A stretch of 64,000 bases of DNA from Nocardioides baekrokdamisoli (GCF_003945325.1 NZ_AP019307.1:2852001-2916000); one strand, 5' to 3'; shown: positions 42,727-50,174, counted from the first letter of the stretch. The notes: a model not told the origin generated them from the sequence alone. Numbers and translations are program-made.

Positions 42727-43323
42727 GTGACCGAGACAGCCGACGGGCAACATTCGCCGGACGGGATCTGGTGGTGGACGGGCGAGGAGTGGATCTCGGC
42801 GTGGAGCCCGGACTTTCGCTACTGGTTCGACGGTTCGACGTGGATACCGCAGTCATCAGCTCGCCGAGGTCAGTCGGCGTTCCTCCGTCGATCAGACTGG
42901 GTACTCGGGGGAATCTGGATCACCGGGGCGATCCTCGCAACCGGATTCGGGATGCAGGCGGCCAGCCACAACGACCATCCGGAACTGGAGCCGACATGGG
43001 CGCTGTGGTCGTGGGGCGGCGTCGCAGCGACTCTTGTCCTGATGATGCCCGTCATGGGATACCTGACGTGCCGGGCACCCGGCCGAATCGCGCGCATGGC
43101 CCTCGCCACAGCCTTGGTCTGGGGCTCGCTGCTCGCGGCGTATGTGCTGGCAATGGCAACGTCCTCAGACCCCAACAGCGACAATGCCGCCGGGGCCGGC
43201 CTCGTCGTCCTGGGTATCCCTGCCGGGTTGGCAGCCGCCGCCCTGGTCGGGTTCGGCGGGCTGCTGCGGTTGGCAGTCGATCGGCTTCGAGCCCGACTCA
43301 CGTCGGGACCACGTACGCCCTGA
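42727..43323 (+). CDS. Membrane protein with WWTG-type N terminus (segment DR18-DR19)
   Basis: A 198-aa protein with GTG start. The N-terminal ~45 residues (SPDGIWWWTGEEWISAWSPD, FRYWFDGSTWIPQ) resemble the Trp-rich DUF2510-like modules that precede membrane segments in actinobacteria; four hydrophobic helices follow (WVLGGIWITGAILATGFGM, LWSWGGVAATLVLMMPVMGY, ALATALVWGSLLAAYVLAMA, LVVLGIPAGLAAAALVGFGG). Its TGA stop is inside DR19. Confidence 0.7.
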   Translation: MTETADGQHSPDGIWWWTGEEWISAWSPDFRYWFDGSTWIPQSSARRGQSAFLRRSDWVLGGIWITGAILATGFGMQAASHNDHPELEPTWALWSWGGVAATLVLMMPVMGYLTCRAPGRIARMALATALVWGSLLAAYVLAMATSSDPNSDNAAGAGLVVLGIPAGLAAAALVGFGGLLRLAVDRLRARLTSGPRTP

Positions 43324-43331
43324 TCTGCCGC
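43320..43331 (+). repeat. Array repeat DR19
   Basis: Exact core CTGATCTGCCGC with upstream TACGCC. Last copy seen; right edge of the array. Its TGA terminates the preceding gene. Confidence 0.75.
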
Positions 43332-43466
43332 AACTCACGTAGCCAAGAGCGTGGCTGCATGTCCGCACACGGCGTCCCTCGGAGCGCTACTTACTGATTC
43401 AAGTGCGTCGAATGCAGCACCCGGATCTGGCCCCCTAGCGTCCCGAGCAACCAAAGTATCCGAATC

Positions 43467-43501
43467 TTGACTCAAACTAGAACCGGTTCTAGTTTCAGGC
43501 C
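43467..43501 (+). promoter_or_regulatory. Promoter with KstR-like palindromic operator
   Basis: A perfect 22-bp palindrome occupies 43474-43495, centre ACTAGAACCGGTTCTAGT. It fits the KstR operator pattern TnnAACnnGTTnnA exactly. TTGACT at 43467-43472 and TAGTTT at 43490-43495 are 17 bp apart and make a plausible -35/-10 pair, which the operator covers. The gene's ATG lies 6 nt after the -10, so the transcript would be leaderless. Confidence 0.65.
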
Positions 43502-43888
43502 ATGACTGCGAGCCGCGAAGCGATTCTTGAGACCGTCAGTGCCTATGTCCGGCTCGTGGCCGACGGGACCACCGATGAACTCATGGACCTGTTCGCCGAA
43601 GGCGCCACCGTCGAGGACCCAATCGGCAGCGAGGTGCGTACCACCCGTGCGGCAATCCGCGAGTTCTACGCAACGCTTGAGGGGCTGGAACAGACCGCCG
43701 AGCTCAGTGTCGTCAAGATCGCAGACGGACAGGCGGCGTTCTTGTTCGAGCTCGTCACTCACATCGGAGAAACCGCCTATACGATCGCCCCGATCGACGT
43801 GATGACGTTCAATGAGGACGGCAAGATCACCTCAATGCGCGCGTTCTGGTCCGACGCGGACGCTCACATTGGTTCCAAGTCGGCATAG
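43502..43888 (+). CDS. SnoaL/ketosteroid-isomerase-like protein
   Basis: A 128-aa NTF2-fold protein: ILETVSAYVRLVADGTTDEL, then GATVEDPIGSEV (the DP position of steroid isomerase-like folds), FYATLEGLEQTAEL and IDVMTFNEDGKITSMRAFW. Members isomerise 3-oxo-steroids or act on polyketides. With a KstR-like operator directly upstream, a role in steroid metabolism is plausible, but no other steroid gene is in the window. First gene right of the cassette array. Confidence 0.82.
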   Translation: MTASREAILETVSAYVRLVADGTTDELMDLFAEGATVEDPIGSEVRTTRAAIREFYATLEGLEQTAELSVVKIADGQAAFLFELVTHIGETAYTIAPIDVMTFNEDGKITSMRAFWSDADAHIGSKSA

Positions 43889-43943
43889 ATCTGGCGCCGC
43901 ACCGACACGCGGCTGGCGCCTCCAGAAGCCCTGATGTGCAACA

Positions 43944-43962
43944 CCCGGAGGGATCCTCCCGG
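43944..43962. terminator. Weak hairpin between convergent genes
   Basis: CCCGGAGG-gat-CCTCCCGG forms a GC-rich stem between the convergent isomerase-like and anti-sigma genes and could terminate both. No U-run. Confidence 0.3.
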
Positions 43963-44661
43963 TCACCCGCGTTGACTTACTGCAGATCCGCTCAGTTCGA
44001 GCAGTGCTGTGCCGTCGGAGTCGGTGATGTCGATCGCCTGGATCTGGCTGATCGGCAGCGCAGTCCCCGCGCTGAAGGCGATCGATCGGCCGTCGTTGAG
44101 CTGCCAGCTGCCCAGCTGGCTGGTCGCACCGGTGGTGCTCCGTACGGACAGCGCGTAGCGGTAGCCCGCGGGGATCGCGACCCCGTGGGTGTATCCGCAG
44201 TTCACGGTGATCTCCGTCCCCCACGGGGTCTGACGGAGCGAGGCGGTCGCGTTCACGGCGGTCGGGTGCACGGCCACCATCGCCTGTGCCGGCGGACTGG
44301 TCTGATGCTGGGTCGCCAGCACCACCGCCAGCACCACCGCCAGCACCACCGCCAGCACCACCGCCAGCACCGACGCCGCGACTGCTCCGAGCGCAAAGCT
44401 GGCCGTACGCATCCGGCGCGAGGCCCGACGGGACTCGGCGAGCAGGCGTGGCAGGATCGTGTCCGGGAGCGGAGGGTACGTCTCGTCGAGATCGGCCTCC
44501 TCGCTGGCGATCAGGTACGGGAAGACGCTGCGGCCGGCGTCCACGCGCGCTCGGCACGCCTCGCAGCCCTGCAGATGTGCCTCGAAGGCGAGACGCTCGT
44601 CCGGGCTGAGCGCGCCCAGCAGATAGGCGGCGTCGACGAGTTCGTACGGGTCCGTGCTCAT
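43963..44661 (-). CDS. Anti-sigma factor with zinc-finger domain
   Basis: A 232-aa membrane anti-sigma factor. N-terminal zinc-binding ASD: AFEAHLQGCEACRARVD (HxxxCxxC). One membrane helix near residues 85-115, then an outside domain of ~110 residues that may sense a signal. The helix is encoded by four perfect 12-bp repeats giving AVVL units. It overlaps the sigma gene by 4 nt, so the two proteins are made together; it should hold that sigma factor inactive. Confidence 0.88.
   Translation of the reverse strand: MSTDPYELVDAAYLLGALSPDERLAFEAHLQGCEACRARVDAGRSVFPYLIASEEADLDETYPPLPDTILPRLLAESRRASRRMRTASFALGAVAASVLAVVLAVVLAVVLAVVLATQHQTSPPAQAMVAVHPTAVNATASLRQTPWGTEITVNCGYTHGVAIPAGYRYALSVRSTTGATSQLGSWQLNDGRSIAFSAGTALPISQIQAIDITDSDGTALLELSGSAVSQRG
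44315..44371. repeat. 12-bp minisatellite inside the anti-sigma membrane helix
   Basis: Four perfect tandem copies of GCCAGCACCACC (44315-44362) and a partial fifth. On the coding strand each adds four residues, LAVV, to the membrane helix without shifting the frame, so slippage would change helix length by 4 residues. Confidence 0.9.
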
Positions 44662-45209
44662 TCGGCACCTCCTAGTTCCTGCAGTGCGGCCCGGAGAGCC
44701 CGGATCGCGTAGTGGGTTCGGGACTTCACGGTCCCCGGCGAGATCGAGAGTGCCTCCGCGGCTTCGGCCACCGACCGTCCGCGGTAGTAGCACTGGCGCA
44801 GCACCTCACGATGCTCCGGCGTCAGTCGGCTGAGCGCCTGGCGGAGCACCTCGCGGTCGACGATCTGGTCGACAGCGTCCTCAGTGCGGGGTTCGGGCAC
44901 GTGATCCGTCACTGACTCGTGCCGACGTCGGGCGGAGCGATGGTCGTCGATCACGATCCGTCGCGCCACTGTGTAGAGCCACGCCCGGGCGGACCCGCGT
45001 TCCGGTTCGAACGCATTCGGGTTGCGCCACGCTCGCAGCAGCGTCTCCTGCACGACGTCCTGCGCCTGGGCTGCGTCGCCACCGGTCAGGCTGAGGGCGT
45101 ACCTCCACAGCGCAGCGCCGTGCTCGTCATGCAACGTACGCAGCAGGCGGTCGCCGTCCGATGCCGGACCCAGGGGCATGCCCACCAGTCTGCTCCCGAA
45201 TGGACTCAT
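44658..45209 (-). CDS. ECF RNA polymerase sigma factor
   Basis: A 183-aa ECF sigma factor: region 2 (HGAALWRYALSLTGGDAAQ, AQDVVQETLLRAW, GSARAWLYTVARRIVIDDHR) and region 4 (LTPEHREVLRQCYYRGRSV, AEALSISPGTVKSRTHYAIR). GAGAGAAG precedes the ATG at 45209. Operon order lipoprotein, sigma, anti-sigma, with a 24-nt gap before it. Two near-identical ECF-type promoter motifs lie in front of the lipoprotein gene and of the divergent membrane-protein gene, presumably its targets. Confidence 0.92.
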   Translation of the reverse strand: MSPFGSRLVGMPLGPASDGDRLLRTLHDEHGAALWRYALSLTGGDAAQAQDVVQETLLRAWRNPNAFEPERGSARAWLYTVARRIVIDDHRSARRRHESVTDHVPEPRTEDAVDQIVDREVLRQALSRLTPEHREVLRQCYYRGRSVAEAAEALSISPGTVKSRTHYAIRALRAALQELGGAE

Positions 45210-45233
45210 GGCGCTTCTCTCGCGGCCGACGGG

Positions 45234-45803
45234 TCAGTAGTTTCCGCCGCCGTACGCGCCGCTGTTGCTGCTGGAGGCAGCTCCGGTGATCGGGGCGCCG
45301 GTGGGGGAGACCAGCCACCACTTCGCGCCGAATCCATTGTTGCCCTGGCCGTTGGTCGAGCCCGCCCCGGAGTCGCCCGCGAAGTAGTAGAGCGGGTGTC
45401 CCTTGTACGTGACCTGGGTGCCGCCGTCCGAGCGCTTCACCGTGCCCAGATCGGGGGTCATGGCTGAGCCGGAGGCCTTGGGGGCGCCGGTGGTCAGCAC
45501 CGGGGGCCAGGCGCTGGCACACGCGCTGGAACAGTTGGAGGTGCTCCCGGAGTCGCCCGCCCACAGATAGACGGCCCGACCCTCGTCAGCGGTGAGGTAC
45601 GTGCCGTACTCACCCTTCGCCGTGGCGATCTGCTCTGCCCCGGAGCCGCTGGCCGACATCGACGGGCTCGTTGTGGTGGACGGATGGCCGTAACCGCCGG
45701 TGCTGTAGGTCGAGGAGCCGCATGCGGAGAGCAGGATCCCGGCGACCGCTGCGGGCGCGATGAGTACGGCGCGGCGATGGCGCCGTGTCATGAAGTCGAT
45801 CAT
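45234..45803 (-). CDS. Secreted lipoprotein with repeats of the COG4315 type
   Basis: A 189-aa lipoprotein: signal peptide RRAVLIAPAAVAGILLSAC, lipobox LSAC, then a Ser/Thr-rich linker and two modules of the lipoprotein_15 family (YGTYLTADEGRAVYLWAGD with CSSACASAWPPV; VTYKGHPLYYFAGD). Such proteins are cell-surface and often sit with ECF sigma/anti-sigma pairs; some have been linked to redox or metal functions. Start at 45803, with GGAAGGA upstream. First gene of the sigma operon. Confidence 0.85.
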   Translation of the reverse strand: MIDFMTRRHRRAVLIAPAAVAGILLSACGSSTYSTGGYGHPSTTTSPSMSASGSGAEQIATAKGEYGTYLTADEGRAVYLWAGDSGSTSNCSSACASAWPPVLTTGAPKASGSAMTPDLGTVKRSDGGTQVTYKGHPLYYFAGDSGAGSTNGQGNNGFGAKWWLVSPTGAPITGAASSSNSGAYGGGNY

Positions 45804-45854
45804 GGCTGTACGTCCTTCCGTTCGACCTGGCGGTTGATCCGCCCTCACCAAGGA

Positions 45855-45880
45855 CACGGAACAGCCCTACGGATGGTTCA
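45855..45880 (-). promoter_or_regulatory. ECF-type promoter of the lipoprotein-sigma operon
   Basis: On the minus strand TGAACC and CCGTG, with 17 nt between AAC and CGT, the typical ECF -35/-10 geometry. Matches the promoter on the other strand of the same gap, which supports autoregulation by the neighbouring sigma factor. Confidence 0.6.
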
Positions 45881-45903
45881 CCTCGACTCCGGTGAAAGTC
45901 CGT

Positions 45904-45929
45904 TGAACCGAATCCCACGCACCCTCGTG
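45904..45929 (+). promoter_or_regulatory. ECF-type promoter of the membrane protein/cupredoxin genes
   Basis: TGAACC (45904-45909) and TCGTG (45925-45929), again 17 nt between AAC and CGT. About 33 bp before the ATG at 45962. Confidence 0.6.
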
Positions 45930-45961
45930 TTCCAGATACCGATCACGAGAGGCGGTGTGCC

Positions 45962-46393
45962 ATGGAGCTCCTGCGACGTGGATGGATCGAGTGGACGCTC
46001 ATCCTGATCACGGTGGCCGGTCTGGCAATCGATGCGTACGTCCACTTGCACATCGCATCGAGTTACCACCTCGTGCGTACGTCCGCTCTCAGCCAGACGG
46101 ACCTGTTCCGGATCGAGTCGGCGATGGCGATCGTCGCCGCGATCTGGCTGGTGCTCCGTCCGAATCTCCTCTCGGCGGCCGCCGCATGCCTCGTCGGCGC
46201 GGCCGGAGTGGCGGCCGTGACCTTCTACTACTACGTCGATCCCGGGCAGCTCGGCCCGATCCCCGACATGTACGAGCCGGTCTGGTCCGCCGACAAGACC
46301 CGGAGCTTCGACGGCGAAGCCCTGGCCGCCGTCGCCGCGTTCGTACTCGCTCTCATCTATCTGCGTAGAACCCCGCGAAAGGCCCGCTCATGA
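45962..46393 (+). CDS. Polytopic membrane protein
   Basis: A 143-aa protein with four hydrophobic helices: WTLILITVAGLAIDAYVHLH, ESAMAIVAAIWLVLRPNLL, AACLVGAAGVAAVTFYYYVD and LAAVAAFVLALIYLRR. A His/Asp in the first helix (IDAYVHLHIA) is notable. It overlaps the cupredoxin gene by 4 nt, so both products may work together at the membrane, e.g. in metal handling; family not recognised. Confidence 0.75.
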   Translation: MELLRRGWIEWTLILITVAGLAIDAYVHLHIASSYHLVRTSALSQTDLFRIESAMAIVAAIWLVLRPNLLSAAAACLVGAAGVAAVTFYYYVDPGQLGPIPDMYEPVWSADKTRSFDGEALAAVAAFVLALIYLRRTPRKARS

Positions 46394-47094
46394 CCAAGAC
46401 CCGCCTGTACGTCCGCGCAGCTCTGGTGGCGGTGGTCACCTGTGTCACTGCCATGTTCGGTTCCCTCGTCCTTCTGCAGGAAGCGAGCAGCGCAGCCGGC
46501 GCGAGTGTGGCCATCCAGAACTTCGCGTACTCACCGCAGGTTGTCACCATCACGGTCGGATCGACCGTGACCTGGACCAACGACGACGGCACGGATCACA
46601 CCGTCACCTCGCTCAGCGGACCGGGAGCCTTCGACTCCGGGCAGATCGCGTCGGGCGGGACGTACTCGCACCGCTTCACCGTCGTCGGTACGTACACGTA
46701 TCACTGTGCCGACCACTCGATGATGCCGACCGCAACGGTCAGGGTGGTGCCGGCGACCACGCCGTCTCCGCATCCGACCACGCACCCGACCGTCCGGTCT
46801 TCGCCACATGTGACGCCGAGCCCACCGCACCCGGCTCCCATCCCGTTCGCGACGCACGCCGCCAGCCCCTCGATGACACCGATGGTGACCCCGACCAAAC
46901 ACGTCTCGGCCTCGACCACGGCGTCGGCGAAGCCGCACGTCAGTACATCGGCGTCTGTGGGTCCGACGGCCGGATCACCGGCAACAGGTGGAGGCAACGG
47001 GAGTCCGCACGCTGCGCTCTGGTGGATCGGCGGAGCTGTCCTGATGGTCGGAGGTGGGACGGCCATCTTCCTGCGCCGGAGCCGCCGATCCTGA
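46390..47094 (+). CDS. Membrane-anchored cupredoxin
   Basis: A 234-aa exported blue-copper-type protein: signal peptide to about residue 36, then a plastocyanin-like domain (VAIQNFAYSPQVVTITVGST) with copper ligands His in GTDHTVTS and Cys, His, Met in YHCADHSMMP. A ~95-residue linker rich in Pro, Ser, Thr and His follows, then a C-terminal helix (ALWWIGGAVLMVGGGTAIFL) and basic end. Probably carries copper or electrons outside the membrane. Under the ECF-type promoter with the preceding gene. Confidence 0.88.
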   Translation: MTKTRLYVRAALVAVVTCVTAMFGSLVLLQEASSAAGASVAIQNFAYSPQVVTITVGSTVTWTNDDGTDHTVTSLSGPGAFDSGQIASGGTYSHRFTVVGTYTYHCADHSMMPTATVRVVPATTPSPHPTTHPTVRSSPHVTPSPPHPAPIPFATHAASPSMTPMVTPTKHVSASTTASAKPHVSTSASVGPTAGSPATGGGNGSPHAALWWIGGAVLMVGGGTAIFLRRSRRS

Positions 47095-47126
47095 CCGTGA
47101 ACCCGATCAAGGCCCATGATGGTGGG

Positions 47127-47369
47127 GTGACCAGTCTGCAGCCGCGCGCGTACGTGAGCCGTGCCGGGAGGTACGCCTCGGCCGGTGCGGCGATCGCCGG
47201 CTTCATCGGTGCCCTCGCCGGCCTTGTGATCGGCCTGGACACGTATGCACCGACCGCGTGGTTCGCAGTGTTTGAGATCGGCATTCCCGCAGCGATGGTC
47301 GGCGGGCTTCTCGGCCTGCTGGTCGCCGGCGCTGTCCATGGGTGGAGGCATTCTGTCGGTGGCCGGTGA
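47127..47369 (+). CDS. Small membrane protein
   Basis: An 80-aa protein with two hydrophobic helices (YASAGAAIAGFIGALAGLVIG and AVFEIGIPAAMVGGLLGLLVAG). GTG at 47127 follows GGTGGG; GTG at 47097, 2 nt after the cupredoxin stop, is the alternative start. Probably cotranscribed with the cupredoxin. No family recognised. Confidence 0.6.
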   Translation: MTSLQPRAYVSRAGRYASAGAAIAGFIGALAGLVIGLDTYAPTAWFAVFEIGIPAAMVGGLLGLLVAGAVHGWRHSVGGR

Positions 47370-47381
47370 CAGGATGGATGC

Positions 47382-47972
47382 ATGCCCGAGGACACCACGG
47401 AGGAGTTCGCCGGCCAGCCGGTGATCTCCTTCCTCACCGTGCCCGACTGCGAGGCCTGGTTCGTCGAGCACCACGCCGACGTCCGCGGCTTCTGGCTCAA
47501 GATCGGGAAGGCCGGCGCGGCTGCGACTGTCACCTACGCCGAAGCGCTCGACATCGCCCTCTGCCACGGCTGGATCGACGGGCAGAAGCGGGGCTACGAC
47601 GAGGCGTACTGGCTGCAGCGCTTCACTCCGCGCGGCCCGCGCAGCAAGTGGTCGCAGGTCAATCGGGACAAGGTGGAGGCTCTGATCTCGGCGGGTCGGA
47701 TGCGCCCGTCCGGGCAGGCTCAGATCGACGCGGCCAAGGCGGACGGACGGTGGGCTGCGGCGTACGCCGGTCAGAAGACGGCCACGGTCCCGGATGACCT
47801 GGCTGCCGCGTTTGCCGCCGACCCGCAGGCAGAGGCGTTCTTCGAGACCCTCACAGGTGCCAACCGCTACGCCATCCTCTACCGGGTGCAGGATGCGAAG
47901 AAGGCGGAGACCCGGGCTGCACGGATCGCGAAGTTCGTCGAGATGTGCCACAACGGCGAGACCATCCACTGA
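47382..47972 (+). CDS. YdeI/OmpD-associated family protein
   Basis: A 196-aa soluble protein of the YdeI family: FWLKIGKAGAAATVTYAEAL, DIALCHGWIDGQKRGYDEAY with WLQRFTPRGPRSKWSQVN, and the C-terminal helical part FFETLTGANRYAILYRVQDA with KKAETRAARIAKFVEM. The family is linked to resistance against cationic peptides in enterobacteria, but the biochemical role is unknown. Confidence 0.88.
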   Translation: MPEDTTEEFAGQPVISFLTVPDCEAWFVEHHADVRGFWLKIGKAGAAATVTYAEALDIALCHGWIDGQKRGYDEAYWLQRFTPRGPRSKWSQVNRDKVEALISAGRMRPSGQAQIDAAKADGRWAAAYAGQKTATVPDDLAAAFAADPQAEAFFETLTGANRYAILYRVQDAKKAETRAARIAKFVEMCHNGETIH

Positions 47973-47989
47973 CGGGGACGTGGCACGCC

Positions 47990-48703
47990 CTATCTGGGGA
48001 CGGTGCGTCCTCTCCGAGCCTGGACGACGGTGACCAGCACGATCACCGCGATGGTGACGAGCGTGGAGTAGTGGTCGATCCGATGGATGACATCCACGGC
48101 CGGTTTGCCGAGGGCGTACCCGAGACCGACGGCCGGGCCGACCCACAGCAGCGAGCCGAGCACGTCCAAGGCCAGGAAGGTGCGTAGTCGCATCCCGGCC
48201 AGCCCGGAGGCCGCGTAGATCAGGATGTTCGGCACCGGCAGGTAGTACGCGAGCACAATGGCCGCGGGACCGAACCGCTCGGCCGTTCGCTCGAGTCGGG
48301 CCAGACGTGCCTCTCGACGGGCCAGCGCTCCCGGCGAGGAAGCGCGGCCCAGGAGCAGGTGCAGTGCGCGGTCACCCCACCGACGCCCCGCCCACCAGAA
48401 GACCCAGTCGAAGATCATCGTCCCGGGCACGCCGGCCAGAACGGCGAACCAGATCGGCAGTTCGCCGAGTCGACTGTGCGCTCCGACCGTGACCTCGGCC
48501 AGGGTCGACCCACTGATGATCTCCAACAGCAGCGGATGCGAACCGATCAGCGCCGGCACCAGCGGCCACAAGGCAATCCAGTACGCCATGCACAGCCCGA
48601 GCAGCACCGCGATGACTTTGTCGGGGCGAGCGGCAGTCCCGCTCCAGGGTGCTGGTGCCCGGTGCGGCCTGGGGATCTCAGGGTCGTGGGTCGCGGGCGT
48701 CAT
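47990..48703 (-). CDS. DedA-family (SNARE-associated) membrane protein
   Basis: A 237-aa integral membrane protein with the VTT/DedA core: ISGSTLAEVTVGAHSRLGEL, GVPGTMIFDWVFWWAGRRWG and the G-rich RFGPAAIVLAYYLPVPNILI, followed by ASGLAGMRLRTFLALDVLGS. DedA proteins include undecaprenyl-phosphate and phospholipid scramblases. ATG 48703 chosen as the first start giving a short Pro-rich cytoplasmic N terminus. Confidence 0.85.
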   Translation of the reverse strand: MTPATHDPEIPRPHRAPAPWSGTAARPDKVIAVLLGLCMAYWIALWPLVPALIGSHPLLLEIISGSTLAEVTVGAHSRLGELPIWFAVLAGVPGTMIFDWVFWWAGRRWGDRALHLLLGRASSPGALARREARLARLERTAERFGPAAIVLAYYLPVPNILIYAASGLAGMRLRTFLALDVLGSLLWVGPAVGLGYALGKPAVDVIHRIDHYSTLVTIAVIVLVTVVQARRGRTVPR

Positions 48704-48926
48704 CACGCCGAGTGTCCCACTCTCCGTAAGACTCTTGCGTAGTCCCCGGGTACTACGCATCGTCCTCGGTCCGGACACACCTTCGTGGCGCCCACGCTCA
48801 CGGTGGGGTCGTGCCGAGAAGTCGCTGGTCAGAACCCCTTGCGGGGACGCCTCGGATGCCTACGATTTCAGATCGTGCGGATGCGCACTCGGGGCTGTCT
48901 GCCCTGGTGTCCTGGGGAGGAAAATC

Positions 48927-50021
48927 ATGTCGAAGTTGAAGATCCGGATCGCGGCCGTCGGGCTCGCGGTCGTGGGGATGGTGGGCTCCGCCGCCGCCGT
49001 GGCCGAGGCCGCCACGGACGGACCGTCGTCGTTGGGCACGCCGGGCCTGTACGCATACACGGCTTCCAGCCCGCAGTACACCACGATGCAGTTCTATACG
49101 ACCGTCACCAACGACCCCGGCGACGGCGCCAACGTGTTCTGGTCCCACCAGTTCTCGACTGCCGACAACAGCGGTTACATCGGGTTCCAGGCGACCTCTG
49201 GCAACGGCACCGGAAGGCCCGTGCTCTTCAGCGTGTGGGGCGCGACTGACTGCCGGACCGGCGAGGCTGCGCTCGGTGCCTACTGCACCAGCGGCACCGA
49301 GACCACGGACTTCAAGTCCGCGCGGATCTACTACCCGTGGAAAGCCGGGGTGAAGTACCGGCTCACCGTGGCGCAGGCACCTGCGCAAGGCGCTGGCTGG
49401 TGGACGGCCTACCTCTACGACCCGACTACGAACGTGAACCACCGGATCGGCTACCTGAAGTTCGGTGGCGCGACCGGTGGGACCGTGAGCCCCGAGGTGT
49501 CCTGGGTCGAGTACTTCAACTGGAACGACCCGAACGCGATCTGCGGGAACCAGATCAACTCGAGTGCGGTGTTCTCGCCGATCACGGGTTCAGTCAACGG
49601 CAAGACCGTCGCCGCCGTGCCCTACACGAGCACCACGCACAGCAGCACTTGCACGTACGCCGACCAGAGCTCGATCAGCGGCAGTTCGGCGAACCTGGTG
49701 GTGACATCGCAGACCGGGGCGTACGCGCCTCCGACGGCGACCAGCCTCACCGCCTCGACGCAGTCGGTCTCCAACGGCTCCACCGTCACGTTCGCGTACG
49801 CCACTCCGGCAGGTACCGCCAGCTCGTCGAACTGGATCGGTGTCTACAAGCAGGGCACTTCGCCCGGCAACGGATACTCCACCGACTGGCAGACGGCCAG
49901 CGGTGAGCGTGGGAGCAAGACGTTCACGTTCAACTACGGGCCGGGGACCTATCAGGTCTACTACCTCTACAACGACGGCTACCAGGTCCTCTCCGGGCCG
50001 ATCACGGTCACGGTGCAGTAG
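48927..50021 (+). CDS. Secreted protein with DUF3472-like and beta-sandwich domains
   Basis: A 364-aa exported protein with GGGGAGG 7 nt before the ATG. Signal peptide SKLKIRIAAVGLAVVGMVG to about AEAA. N-terminal part (TTMQFYTTVTNDPGDGANVF, SGYIGFQATSG, VLFSVWGATDC) resembles DUF3472 carbohydrate-related domains with four Cys; the C-terminal ~95 residues (SNGSTVTFAYATPAG, SSNWIGVYKQGTSPG, GPGTYQVYYLYNDGYQVL) form an Ig/fibronectin-like sandwich. Likely binds an extracellular polysaccharide. Confidence 0.75.
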   Translation: MSKLKIRIAAVGLAVVGMVGSAAAVAEAATDGPSSLGTPGLYAYTASSPQYTTMQFYTTVTNDPGDGANVFWSHQFSTADNSGYIGFQATSGNGTGRPVLFSVWGATDCRTGEAALGAYCTSGTETTDFKSARIYYPWKAGVKYRLTVAQAPAQGAGWWTAYLYDPTTNVNHRIGYLKFGGATGGTVSPEVSWVEYFNWNDPNAICGNQINSSAVFSPITGSVNGKTVAAVPYTSTTHSSTCTYADQSSISGSSANLVVTSQTGAYAPPTATSLTASTQSVSNGSTVTFAYATPAGTASSSNWIGVYKQGTSPGNGYSTDWQTASGERGSKTFTFNYGPGTYQVYYLYNDGYQVLSGPITVTVQ

Positions 50022-50032
50022 AGCTGAACCCT

Positions 50033-50079
50033 CATCACCCCTCCCTCGCGAGCTCACGGGCTCGGGGGGAGGGGTGATG
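50033..50079 (+). terminator. Strong nested hairpin terminator
   Basis: CATCACCCCTCCC (50033-50045) pairs perfectly with GGGAGGGGTGATG (50067-50079); inside, CGAGC (50049-50053) pairs with GCTCG (50060-50064). Ends the secreted-protein gene. Confidence 0.8.
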
Positions 50080-50174
50080 TCATTTCCAGCACTCGGCGGA
50101 AACTGAAACGTGTTCTACCATGGGATCGAGGGGTGGTTGTATCGGCGACGCATGCGCGTCGTGGGGGTATCGCT

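Larger units (their letters stand above)
30775..43331 (+). repeat. Cassette-like array of small ORFs separated by a conserved direct repeat
   Basis: Nineteen copies (DR1-DR19) of one short motif, consensus RACGCMCTGATCTGCCGC, all in the same orientation, divide 12.5 kb into segments of about 100-1150 bp (two IS elements discounted). Nearly every segment carries one small ORF, in either direction, unrelated to its neighbours; more than half are membrane or secreted proteins. Several ORFs use the TGA of the repeat as stop codon. The layout resembles an integron cassette array, but the repeats lack the GTTRRRY core and palindrome of attC, and no integrase is in the window. Base composition is visibly more AT-rich than both flanks. 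Confidence 0.75.

Noticed and set aside
30775-43331. CRISPR array
   Set aside because: Repeats are 12-18 bp and imperfect, spacing is 100-1150 bp and intervals contain genes; no cas genes.
43411-43440. Array repeat right of DR19 (CCGGATCTGGCC)
   Set aside because: Only the GATCTG part matches and no ORF unit follows.
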